Of a stretch of 64,000 nt of DNA, positions 1-7,279 are shown one piece after another (positions within the stretch are counted from its first letter, which is position 1; each line of letters opens with the position of its first letter). The notes under the pieces were generated by a model. The model ran no database searches. It saw only the letters and a list, made by a program, of their open reading frames with translations, and was not told the DNA's origin. The translations under genes and the position numbers were made by a program. This DNA is from Pseudomonadota bacterium (GTDB lineage Bacteria > Myxococcota_A > Polyangia > Polyangiales > Polyangiaceae): the NCBI GenBank assembly GCA_023398955.1, contig JAEWRL010000190.1:141106-205105 (forward strand). The letters are read 5' to 3'.

Positions 1-2
1 AC

Positions 3-50
3 CAGGTCGACGCCTCGCGCATTGCCGCGCGCGTCCTCGGCCTCGGTTAG
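3..50 (+). CDS. flgM: Anti-sigma-28 factor FlgM, C-terminal end (partial)
   Basis: Only the last 15 codons lie in the window, reading QVDASRIAARVLGLG and stopping at TAG 48-50. The pattern V-D-x-x-x-I-A-x-x-[VL]-L is the usual end of FlgM, the secreted inhibitor of the flagellar sigma factor FliA. A FlgN-like chaperone starts 37 bases later, which is the common flgM-flgN order. Identification from so short a tail is tentative and rests largely on context. Confidence 0.55.
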   Translation, partial: QVDASRIAARVLGLG

Positions 51-86
51 CCTCCAGCCATCCGCGGCTGCGTCGCCCAGGAAAGC

Positions 87-440
87 ATGGATCCTCTCGT
101 GACAACCCGAACCATCGATTCAGTCTTGACCGAGCTTGCCGAGGTCGTGGCGGTGGAACGTGGGGCGCTCAAGCAACTCGACAGCGCGGTCTTGGAGCAC
201 TGCGCTGCCACCAAGCTAGCCCTCGATGAGGAGCTGCGGGCGCGAGCCACGGAGCTCGAGCCCCGGCATCACTCCAAGCTTCAGGAGCTCGATGCCACGA
301 TGAAGAGTAACCAGATCCTCCTCATCCACGCGCGCGATCAGGTTCTCGGCACACTGTCCCTGCTGGGTGGTTCTACATCGGGCGTCGGCGGTTCGAAGAA
401 GCTTCCCTCCGGGGCGGTCCGCCTGAGCACGAAGGGATGA
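87..440 (+). CDS. flgN: FlgN-like flagellar export chaperone
   Basis: This 117-residue, largely helical protein lies directly before flgK and 37 bases after a probable flgM tail. FlgN-family proteins are small cytoplasmic chaperones that deliver the hook-associated proteins FlgK and FlgL to the type III export gate. The size, the heptad-like helices over roughly residues 1-90 and a low-complexity Gly/Ser tail fit the family. The sequence itself is not strongly conserved, so the name depends on position. An AGGAAA motif precedes ATG 87, and flgK follows 4 bases after the stop. Confidence 0.7.
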   Translation: MDPLVTTRTIDSVLTELAEVVAVERGALKQLDSAVLEHCAATKLALDEELRARATELEPRHHSKLQELDATMKSNQILLIHARDQVLGTLSLLGGSTSGVGGSKKLPSGAVRLSTKG

Positions 441-444
441 ACCC

Positions 445-1830
445 ATGGCAAACCTGACTGGACTGCTCAACACGGCCCGCGATGCCCTCTCGGCCCAGTC
501 GTACGGCTTGAGTCTTACCGGTCAGAACATCGCCAACGCATCGACCCCGATGTACTCGCGCCGGGAGGTGGTGCTCCAGACTCGCATGGGGGGGAACGCG
601 GGGGTCGAGGTTCAGGGTACCCGGCAGATCATCGATCGCTATGCCGACACGCGCCTGCTCGCGGCGAATGGGCTGGACAACGCCGCCTCCGAGCGCAACG
701 CCCTACTCGGCACGGTCGAAGCAGTCTTCAACGACTTCTCCGGAAGCGGGCTCAGCGACTCGCTCTCCGCCCTCTACGGTTCCTTCGAGACGCTCTCGGC
801 GCGTCCCAATGACCCCATCGTGCGCTCGCATGTCCTTAGCTCGGCGGAGGACTTCTCCGCGAGCGTCCGCGAGATTGGAGGCAGGCTTGCAGGCATCCGC
901 TCGAACCTGCTGACCCAAGCCCAAGACGTCACGGAGCAAGTCAACGGGATCGCGAAAGAGCTCGCCAGTCTCAATCAGCAGATAGTCCTCGTGGACGGCA
1001 CCCAAGGGGATGCGAGCAGCCTCATCGACAAGCGCAGTCAGCAGCTCGTCAGCCTTTCTGAGCTCATCGACGTACGCCCCGTGTATGCCTCGGATGGAAC
1101 ACTCATGGTGCAAGCCTCTGGAACGACCCTCGTCGAGGGAACGAACGCGCGCACCCTCGGCATCGAGCTCGGGACGGACGGCAGCATGCGCCTTATCGCG
1201 CGAGACAGGCCAGGGGGAGCGACCTCCGACATCACGGCGCACCTGAGTGGTGGTCAGCTCGCTGCGCTCCGCGAGGTGCGCGATGACGACGTGGCCAGCA
1301 TCCAGGCCTCCTTCGACAACCTCGTGTTCGACGTGGGAAGCTCCGTGAATGCCAGCCACATCGCTGGCTTTGGCCTCGATGGAGGTACGGGCCGGCTCCT
1401 CTTCGCGCTCCCCGCGACCGCCGAGAACGCAGCCCTGAGCCTCCAAGTCTCCAGCGACGTGCTCGGACGCCCCGAGCGAATCGCCGCTTCCGCGGACACC
1501 GCGACACTGCCGAGCGGTGCGGAGAATGCCCGTGCCATGGCCGAGCTGGCCACCAGGCCTCTCACGGCGAGCTCCACGCGCACCCCCGAGGAGACCTACG
1601 CAGAGTTCATCGGCGATGTCGGGCTTCGCAAGGCGACCGCCAGCCACGACGTGGTCTTCCGCCAAGCCATCCGCGAGCAAGCAGAAAGCTTCCGCAGCTC
1701 GGTGAGCGGAGTGTCCCTCGACGAGGAGATGATCGCCCTCACGCGCTACCAAACGGCGTATCAGGCGGCCTCCAAGCTTCTCTCTACGGTCAACCAGCTT
1801 TTGAACGAGCTAATCCAGAAGGTGGGATGA
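445..1830 (+). CDS. flgK: Flagellar hook-associated protein 1 FlgK
   Basis: FlgK (461 residues) forms the first of two junction layers between the hook and the flagellin filament. The N-terminus MANLTGLLNTARDALSAQS followed by LSLTGQNIANASTPMYSRR is the flagellar rod/hook N-terminal domain. The C-terminus (about residues 420-461) has SGVSLDEEMIALTRYQTAYQ and ends in the heptad helix of the C-terminal rod/hook domain. It lies near the short end of the family range, so the variable exposed middle domain is small. It sits 4 bases after flgN and overlaps flgL by ATGA, so the three are probably co-transcribed. Confidence 0.95.
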   Translation: MANLTGLLNTARDALSAQSYGLSLTGQNIANASTPMYSRREVVLQTRMGGNAGVEVQGTRQIIDRYADTRLLAANGLDNAASERNALLGTVEAVFNDFSGSGLSDSLSALYGSFETLSARPNDPIVRSHVLSSAEDFSASVREIGGRLAGIRSNLLTQAQDVTEQVNGIAKELASLNQQIVLVDGTQGDASSLIDKRSQQLVSLSELIDVRPVYASDGTLMVQASGTTLVEGTNARTLGIELGTDGSMRLIARDRPGGATSDITAHLSGGQLAALREVRDDDVASIQASFDNLVFDVGSSVNASHIAGFGLDGGTGRLLFALPATAENAALSLQVSSDVLGRPERIAASADTATLPSGAENARAMAELATRPLTASSTRTPEETYAEFIGDVGLRKATASHDVVFRQAIREQAESFRSSVSGVSLDEEMIALTRYQTAYQAASKLLSTVNQLLNELIQKVG

Positions 1831-2705
1831 TGCGTGTCACCGACTCGATGAAGCACCAATGGCTCTCGGCTGGCACGAGCCGCCTCCAAACTAGGCAGCA
1901 CGAAGCCATGAAGCAGGCGACGACGGGCTATCGCGTCAATGCCCCATCCGACGATCCCACCGCGGCGGCAGAGTACCTGCGGAAGAAGGCCAAGATCGAG
2001 CAGACGGAGCGCTACAAGGAGAACGTTGAGTACGTCCGTGTAGACCTGGAGCTCGCTGAGGGCACCCTGGCAGAAGCAGGGACCATCATGCAACGCGTGA
2101 AGGAGATCACCGTCCAAGCTTCCAACGGTGGGACGACGCCCGAGCACCGCGCTTCACTGGCTGACGAGGTGGGGGCATTGCGTGAAGCCATGCTGCGCCT
2201 GGCGAACACGCGGGGCAGCAAGGGGTCGCTCTTCGCCGGGAGCCAAACGGAGACCGACGCCTTCGACGCGGCAGGAGTCTTCCAGGGGGACGACACGACG
2301 CACCGAGTTGCTGTCGGCGCGGGGGTGACGGTGCAGGCAAACATCAGCGGCGCTCAGGCCTTCACGGCCGCAGGAGGACGCGACATTTTCGCGGACCTCG
2401 TGGCGCTGCGCGACGCGCTGACAGCCAACGACGAGGTGGGGGTCCGCGCCAGCATGGATACCATCGACGCGAGCCACGCCCAGATCGTCAATGCGCGGGG
2501 TCGCGCCGGCCTCGTCCTGGAGCGCCTCGAGGCCACCGAGGGGATCCTCGAGCAGACGAGCGTGGAGCTCCAGACCGGAGCCGAGGCGAGCGTGACCGTC
2601 GAGCCGCACAAAGCCTACTCGGAGCTCGTCCGCCTGGGCAATGCGCTGGAGACCTCGATAGCCGTGACGCGACGGCTCCTGGACACGGCCAGCAGTCGGT
2701 TCTAG
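1827..2705 (+). CDS. flgL: Flagellar hook-associated protein 3 FlgL
   Basis: FlgL (292 residues) is the second hook-filament junction protein and resembles a shortened flagellin. The N-terminus contains VTDSMKHQWLSAGTSRLQ and a flagellin-like segment YRVNAPSDDPTAAAEYLRKK. The C-terminus (SELVRLGNALETSIAVTRRL) is the paired C-terminal helix. ATG 1827 overlaps the flgK stop, indicating translational coupling. It is the last gene before the csrA-flagellin block, from which it is separated by a candidate sigma-54 promoter. Confidence 0.93.
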   Translation: MMRVTDSMKHQWLSAGTSRLQTRQHEAMKQATTGYRVNAPSDDPTAAAEYLRKKAKIEQTERYKENVEYVRVDLELAEGTLAEAGTIMQRVKEITVQASNGGTTPEHRASLADEVGALREAMLRLANTRGSKGSLFAGSQTETDAFDAAGVFQGDDTTHRVAVGAGVTVQANISGAQAFTAAGGRDIFADLVALRDALTANDEVGVRASMDTIDASHAQIVNARGRAGLVLERLEATEGILEQTSVELQTGAEASVTVEPHKAYSELVRLGNALETSIAVTRRLLDTASSRF

Positions 2706-2769
2706 CGTCGGCGCGGAGATTCCCTCTGTGACGCGCCGCTCTGGGAGGGACATCGAGACCTGTGGGTCT

Positions 2770-2785
2770 TGGCACGGACTGTGCT
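2770..2785 (+). promoter_or_regulatory. Candidate sigma-54 promoter before csrA
   Basis: The bases TGGCACGGACTGTGCT match the sigma-54 consensus TGGCACG-N4-TTGCW. The -24 GG is at 2771-2772 and the -12 GC at 2783-2784, with the required 12-base offset. Only the first T of TTGC is replaced (G). The predicted transcription start is about 2796, two bases before the csrA ATG at 2798. Confidence 0.65.
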
Positions 2786-2797
2786 AAAAGTCCGTTC

Positions 2798-3178
2798 ATG
2801 TTCATGGTTGCGCGTCGCAAGGGCCAGCGGATCGTGATTGGCGACGACATCGAGGTCATCGTCACCGAGCTCTCGCGAAGCGTTGTCCGGCTCGGGATCC
2901 GCGCTCCAGCGTCCCTGCAGATCCTTCGTGGGGAGATCCACGACAGCATCGTCGAGGCGAACCAGCACGCGCTGGAGAGCGAGCTCACGGAGTCGCCGGA
3001 GGAGACGACCACCACTGTCGCCGCCCCCGGAGCCTTTGCACCTACGGCTGGGAACGCGAGGCCACTGCCACTCGCCGCGATGCAGCGCCGCGCCCCCCTC
3101 TGCGCCTGTACTCCGCGGCCCGAAGCGTGTGACGGCACGACCGCCGGCGCAAGTGCAGCCGCGGCCCGCTGTAGGTAG
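2798..3178 (+). CDS. csrA: CsrA translational regulator with C-terminal extension
   Basis: CsrA is a dimeric RNA-binding protein that recognises ARGGA motifs in hairpin loops near ribosome binding sites. In flagellated bacteria it often represses flagellin translation. The N-terminus MFMVARRKGQRIVIGDDIEV is the canonical CsrA strand 1-2 region, followed by VRLGIRAP and an ILRGEI segment. The core ends near residue 60. After it comes a Thr/Ala/Pro-rich tail of about 65 residues, roughly doubling the usual 60-80 residue length. No purine-rich ribosome site precedes ATG 2798, and the upstream promoter would leave almost no leader. It lies directly before the flagellins. No fliW, its usual antagonist, is in the window. 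Confidence 0.88.
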   Translation: MFMVARRKGQRIVIGDDIEVIVTELSRSVVRLGIRAPASLQILRGEIHDSIVEANQHALESELTESPEETTTTVAAPGAFAPTAGNARPLPLAAMQRRAPLCACTPRPEACDGTTAGASAAAARCR

Positions 3179-3501
3179 CGCGAGAGGTAGCGCGAGGAGA
3201 AGACCCGCCAGCATGCGGGCACGCAGCGGACCGGAGTGGGTGCAAGCAGTCCTTCCGCCGACCCTGAGGGAGTGCTCCACGATCCCCCCGGCGCGACCAT
3301 GGCGCCCTGCCGGTCGCCAACTCTCGACGGAGCGGTTCGCCAGGGCTCGTCAAGCCGATGGCGCTCGCCCGAAAACTGACGGCGCATCAGAAATCTTCTC
3401 AAGGGCGCGAGCGTCGACCCGTTCATCGCAGGTGTCAGGCAAGGAAGCCTGAGAACGCTGGGGCCAGCGGCCCCGGCCACTACCTCCAAGAAGGAGTCAC
3501 C
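3179..3501 (+). promoter_or_regulatory. Flagellin 1 leader with two hairpins and CsrA-like sites
   Basis: This is the 323-base region between csrA and flagellin 1. At 3435-3452 a 6-bp stem (TCAGGC/GCCTGA) presents AAGGAA in its loop, the form of a CsrA site. At 3460-3474 a GGGGCC-AGC-GGCCCC hairpin follows. The Shine-Dalgarno AAGGAG is at 3491-3496, itself a second ARGGA motif, 5 bases before ATG 3502. This resembles the two-site hag leader of Bacillus subtilis. No convincing sigma-54 or sigma-28 promoter was found here, so flagellin 1 may depend on the csrA promoter. The first 200 bases hold nothing else recognisable. Confidence 0.6.
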
Positions 3502-4338
3502 ATGGCACTCAATATTCAGACGAACGTCGCCTCTCTCGAAGCTCAGCGCAGCGTAGCCCGCAACCAGAAAGCCCTAACGGGCAGCTTCAACAAGCTCGCG
3601 AGCGGCTACCGCGTCAACTCGGCTGCCGACGACGCCGCTGGCCTGGCAATCAGCGAGAGCATGAAGAGCCAGATCCGCTCGTTCACCGTCGCCGAGCGGA
3701 ACGCTGCCGACGGCATCAGCATGGCTCAGACGGCCGAGGGTGGCCTCTCCGAGATCCACAACGTGCTCGGCCGCATGCGTGAGCTCGCGATGCAGTCGTC
3801 GAACGGCAGCCTCACGTCCGCCGACCGCGACTACCTCAACAACGAATTCACCTCACTCCAAGGAGAGATCACCCGAATCCAGGGCTCCACGAAGTTCAAC
3901 GGGTCGGACCTGATCAGCTCGGGGGCAGCCTCGACGGTTACCTTCCAGGTCGGCCTGAACAACGCCGCGAACGACCAGATCCAGGTCGCCTTCAACAACA
4001 TCGATCTATCGGGCGCCACGAACGCAGCAAATGCCAAGGTATCTGGAACTGACAACGCGAACGCGCTCACCGCGCTGTCCTCGATCGACACCGCCATCGC
4101 CGCGGTGTCGAAGCAACGCTCCGGGTTCGGCGCGGCCATGAACAAGTTGGGGGTGGCCTCCAACAACATTCAAACCATGAAGCTGAACATCTCAGCGGCC
4201 AACTCACGCATCGTGGACGTGGATGTGGCACAGGAGACGGCCTCCATGGCGAGAAACCAGGTACTGACGCAGGCAGGCATCTCGGTCTTGGCACAAGCCA
4301 ACCAACTGCCTCAGTTCGCGATGAATCTGATCGGATAA
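3502..4338 (+). CDS. fliC: Flagellin (copy 1)
   Basis: The filament subunit has 278 residues. The N-terminus MALNIQTNVASLEAQ and the segment NSAADDAAGLAISESMKSQI, the LGRMRELAMQSSNG helix near residue 95, and the C-terminus (SRIVDVDVAQETA to QANQLPQFAMNLIG) are classic flagellin D0/D1 elements. The exposed D2/D3 domains are essentially absent, so this is a minimal flagellin. A longer reading frame extends upstream, but ATG 3502 has AAGGAG at good spacing and matches the family start. A terminator follows, and a paralogue lies downstream. Confidence 0.97.
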   Translation: MALNIQTNVASLEAQRSVARNQKALTGSFNKLASGYRVNSAADDAAGLAISESMKSQIRSFTVAERNAADGISMAQTAEGGLSEIHNVLGRMRELAMQSSNGSLTSADRDYLNNEFTSLQGEITRIQGSTKFNGSDLISSGAASTVTFQVGLNNAANDQIQVAFNNIDLSGATNAANAKVSGTDNANALTALSSIDTAIAAVSKQRSGFGAAMNKLGVASNNIQTMKLNISAANSRIVDVDVAQETASMARNQVLTQAGISVLAQANQLPQFAMNLIG

Positions 4339-4365
4339 ACTGAAGGCCGCCAATGGAAACAAGAT

Positions 4366-4399
4366 GCGCCAGGGATTTGACCCCTGGCGCGTCGTGTTT
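4366..4399 (+). terminator. Intrinsic terminator after flagellin 1
   Basis: GCGCCAGGG (4366-4374) pairs perfectly with CCCTGGCGC (4382-4390) around a 7-base loop. The stem is followed by GTCGTGTTT. The 9-bp GC-rich stem plus T-rich tail, 28 bases after the flagellin 1 stop, fits a rho-independent terminator separating the two flagellin transcripts. Confidence 0.75.
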
Positions 4400-4541
4400 C
4401 CGACACCCGATAGACACCACCCGAGGAAAGAAACGATGAGCCGCGGCTCTACACCCCGAACGCTCCCGGAACTAGAAGCGCCAGAGCATCACGCGGGAGG
4501 CAGAGGACGCGGAGCGGCCCGAAGAGCTCGAAAACGGCACT

Positions 4542-4557
4542 TGGCCCACCTGTTGCA
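4542..4557 (+). promoter_or_regulatory. Sigma-54 promoter before flagellin 2
   Basis: TGGCCCACCTGTTGCA matches the -24/-12 consensus, with GG at 4543-4544, GC at 4555-4556 and a full TTGCA -12 element. The predicted start of transcription is about 4568, giving a leader of about 28 bases that still contains the AAGGAG at 4582-4587. It follows the flagellin 1 terminator, so flagellin 2 is probably its own transcription unit. Confidence 0.8.
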
Positions 4558-4577
4558 ACGGCACCGGTCGACGATTC

Positions 4578-4592
4578 TCACAAGGAGCGTGA
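4578..4592 (+). promoter_or_regulatory. CsrA-type hairpin over the flagellin 2 ribosome site
   Basis: A short stem TCAC (4578-4581)/GTGA (4589-4592) holds AAGGAGC in its loop. The loop is at once the Shine-Dalgarno for the GTG at 4596 and an ARGGA motif. Binding of CsrA here would directly block translation. The stem is only 4 bp, so this is a prediction. Confidence 0.45.
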
Positions 4593-4595
4593 CCC

Positions 4596-5435
4596 GTGCC
4601 TCTCAACATCCAGACAAACGTCTCTTCCCTCGAAGCCCAGCTCAGCCTATCGCGCAACCAGAGGGCACTCCAGAGCAGCTTCGAGAAGCTCTCCAGCGGC
4701 TTCCGCGTCAACTCGGCTGCAGACGATGCCGCCGGGCTCGTGATCAGCGAAGGCATGAAGAGCCAGATCCGTTCGTACTCCGTTGCCGAACGCAATGCCG
4801 CGGACGGCATCAGCATGGCCCAAACCGCAGAAGGCGCCCTCGGCGAGATCCACAACATCCTTGGCCGCATGCGCGAGCTAGCCATGCAGGCTTCCAACGG
4901 CTCCCTCACCTCGACGGACCGCGACTACATCGACAGCGAGTTCGAGTCCCTGCAGTCGGAGATAGGCCGGATCCAGGCCTCGACCAAGTTCAACGGAACC
5001 GACCTCATCAGCTCGACTGCGAGCAACACCATCACCTTCCAGGTGGGGCTGAACAACGATACCAACGACCAGATCCAGGTTGGCTTCAACGGCCTCGACC
5101 TCTCGGGCATCACCGATACGGCCAACGCGGACGTGTCGGGCGCCACCACAGCGAATGCTCTGGCTTGCCTCTCGGCCGTGGACACGGCCATCGCCACGGT
5201 CTCGACGGCTCGTTCCAACTTCGGCGCCGCCATGAACAAGCTGGACGTCGCGACGAACAACATCCAGACCATGCGCCTCAACCTGTCGTCAGCCAACTCG
5301 CGAATCAGAGACGTCGACGTTGCGGAAGAGACGGCAAAGATGGCACGCGCTCAGGTCCTTTCGCAGGCGGGCGTCTCCGTCCTCGCACAGGCCAATCAAC
5401 TGCCGCAGCTGGCAATGAACCTCATCGGCGGCTAA
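4596..5435 (+). CDS. fliC2: Flagellin (copy 2)
   Basis: This 279-residue flagellin is closely related to copy 1 over both conserved ends (MPLNIQTNVSSLEAQ at the start, QANQLPQLAMNLIGG at the end) and differs mainly in the centre. The start is GTG 4596 with AAGGAG eight bases upstream. It has its own sigma-54 promoter. Like copy 1 it lacks D2/D3 domains. A cysteine occurs in the middle (ALACLSAVDTA), which is unusual for a secreted flagellin; copy 1 has threonine there. Two flagellins often differ in amount or in filament position, but which is the major one cannot be read from sequence. Confidence 0.96.
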   Translation: MPLNIQTNVSSLEAQLSLSRNQRALQSSFEKLSSGFRVNSAADDAAGLVISEGMKSQIRSYSVAERNAADGISMAQTAEGALGEIHNILGRMRELAMQASNGSLTSTDRDYIDSEFESLQSEIGRIQASTKFNGTDLISSTASNTITFQVGLNNDTNDQIQVGFNGLDLSGITDTANADVSGATTANALACLSAVDTAIATVSTARSNFGAAMNKLDVATNNIQTMRLNLSSANSRIRDVDVAEETAKMARAQVLSQAGVSVLAQANQLPQLAMNLIGG

Positions 5436-5515
5436 GGCGACCCCTCTACTGGCTCAGGCCGGTAGCCGTGGTTCGGCGCCTAAGCCCGCTCCACGGAACA
5501 GGGAAGTAGGTATCC

Positions 5516-6847
5516 ATGGCTGGCACCATATCGTTTGGAGGAATAGGCTCCGGGCTCGATGTCGAAGGCATCGTCACCGGTCTCGTTCAGGCGAGCAAGG
5601 GTTCCCTCAACGCCATCAACAGCCGAGCGGCGACGGCAGCGAGCGCTTCTTCGAGCATCAGCGAGCTGAGCAGCCTGCTGTCGAGGTTCCAAAGCGCTGT
5701 CAGTGCCCTCGACGATGCTACGGAAACCAAGAGCAATACGGTAACCAGCTCGTCGAGCTCCATCGTGGCATCAGCGACTGGAGCCGCTCAGGCAGGCAGC
5801 TATGGCGTAAAGGTGCTCGGGCTCGCTACCGAGGCCCGGGTCTACAGCAACACGTTCACTTCGACGGGCGGCGCCTTAGGGCAAGCGGGGAGCCTCGAGC
5901 TTGGCATCGGGGAGACCTCCGCGACCATCGAAATCACGGCCGAGGATTCGCTCAACTCCATCGTGGGCAAGATCAATGACGCTGGCCTTCGCGTATCGGC
6001 GACGACCTTCTACGACGGGACGAGCCATCGCCTTTTGCTCAATGGCCTGGACAAGGGGAGCGACAGTGCCCTTTCCATCGTGGAGACGGGCTTCGACTTC
6101 GGCCTCAACGTCGCCAGCAACATCAAACAAACAGCCGCCAATGCACGGGTGGAGGTCGATGGGTTCCTCGTAGAGAGTCAGAGCAACCAAGTCATGGGTG
6201 CGATTCCGGGTGTCACCCTGGCCGTCACGAAGACGACCGCCGAGCAAGAAACCATCACGGTGGCTACGGATCCCGGTGCCCTCCAGGCAAAGATGCAAGC
6301 CGTCGTGGACACCTTCAACACCGTCATCAACAAGGTCCACACGCTCTCCGGATTCGGGGGCACGAAAGCAAGCAACAGCCTGCTGGCCGGCGACTCCACG
6401 TTGCGAAATCTAACGAGCCGCATGTCAAACGCCGTCATGACTCGAGTGGACACTGGCACGAAGTACGAGAGCCTGGCTTCGATCGGTATGAACCTCGGAC
6501 GAGACGGGACGCTCTCCTTCGATGCCATCAAGTTCAAGGAGGCCTTCACCGCGGATCCATCCAGCGTGGGACAGGTCCTCGCAGGGAGCGGCAGCACCGA
6601 CGGTATCATGGATGTCTTTCGCGACCTGTCCAAGTCGCTGACGACGTCGGGGACTGGCCTCCTCAGTACCAAGGTAGAAACCATCGACGCGCAGGTCAAA
6701 GCCCTGAAAGAGAGAGCGACAAGTGAGCAAGAGCGCCTGGACCGCTATGCAGAGCAGCTACGCTCGCAGTTCCTAGGGATCGAGGACTCCGTCTCCAGCA
6801 GCTACGCCGACCTGGACTACCTGGCCGCGCTGTACGCCAAGAAATGA
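5516..6847 (+). CDS. fliD: Flagellar filament cap FliD (HAP2)
   Basis: FliD (443 residues) forms the cap at the filament tip and helps flagellin fold as it emerges. The N-terminus MAGTISFGGIGSGLDVEGIV is the FliD signature for the first conserved domain. The central part contains the LNSIVGKINDAGLRVSAT segment of the FliD C-terminal domain. The end (coiled coil EQERLDRYAEQLRSQF, then a DYLAALYAKK-type tail) is typical. It starts 80 bases after flagellin 2, possibly on the same transcript, and is followed by fliS after 31 bases. Confidence 0.95.
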   Translation: MAGTISFGGIGSGLDVEGIVTGLVQASKGSLNAINSRAATAASASSSISELSSLLSRFQSAVSALDDATETKSNTVTSSSSSIVASATGAAQAGSYGVKVLGLATEARVYSNTFTSTGGALGQAGSLELGIGETSATIEITAEDSLNSIVGKINDAGLRVSATTFYDGTSHRLLLNGLDKGSDSALSIVETGFDFGLNVASNIKQTAANARVEVDGFLVESQSNQVMGAIPGVTLAVTKTTAEQETITVATDPGALQAKMQAVVDTFNTVINKVHTLSGFGGTKASNSLLAGDSTLRNLTSRMSNAVMTRVDTGTKYESLASIGMNLGRDGTLSFDAIKFKEAFTADPSSVGQVLAGSGSTDGIMDVFRDLSKSLTTSGTGLLSTKVETIDAQVKALKERATSEQERLDRYAEQLRSQFLGIEDSVSSSYADLDYLAALYAKK

Positions 6848-6878
6848 TCACCAGCCCCGATGACGAGAAGGTAGCACC

Positions 6879-7277
6879 ATGTACGACCGCGCCGTAAAAC
6901 GCTATCAGCAAGTGCGCGCAGCCACCTCGAGCCCGAGTCAGATACTGCTCGCGCTCTACGATGGCCTGTTCCGCTTCTTGAACGGAGCGAAGGCTTGCTT
7001 CGAAGGTGGGCATGCCACTCGCGGGCGGGAGCAGGCGGTCAAGGCACATTCCATCATTTCGGAGCTCTACATCGCGCTCGACTATGACGTCTTTCCAGAG
7101 CTCTGTGGTCACCTGAGCGGCGTCTACGGGTACTGCCTGGACGAGCTCATCAGCGCCATGCGCGACGGCAAGGCGGAGCACATCGATGACGTGCTGCGGG
7201 CGCTCGCGCCCCTACGCGACGCTTGGCACACGGCGGTACGCCAGGGCAGCCAACCCCCCGTGGCGGCCACGGGCTAG
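6879..7277 (+). CDS. fliS: Flagellin export chaperone FliS
   Basis: FliS (132 residues) binds the C-terminal D0 helix of flagellin in the cytoplasm and prevents premature polymerisation. The N-terminus MYDRAVKRYQQVRAATSSPSQ and the following LLALYDGLFRFLNGAK match the family pattern Y-x-x-x-x-[VI]-x-[TS]-A-[ST]-P-x-x-L-[IV]-x-x-L-Y-[DE]-G. It has the four-helix-bundle size. It lies between fliD and a methyltransferase gene that begins 2 bases after its stop. Confidence 0.93.
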   Translation: MYDRAVKRYQQVRAATSSPSQILLALYDGLFRFLNGAKACFEGGHATRGREQAVKAHSIISELYIALDYDVFPELCGHLSGVYGYCLDELISAMRDGKAEHIDDVLRALAPLRDAWHTAVRQGSQPPVAATG

Positions 7278-7279
7278 CC

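Noticed and set aside
703..1752. 349-residue minus-strand frame inside flgK
   Set aside because: No domain, antisense to a certain gene, composition typical of shadow frames.
3354..3361. GCCGATGG as a sigma-28 -10 element before flagellin 1
   Set aside because: No matching -35 (TAAA-type) at the required distance.
4364..5509. 381-residue open frame on the plus strand over flagellin 2
   Set aside because: Arg/His/Pro-rich translation overlapping the whole flagellin gene in another frame; an artefact of high GC.
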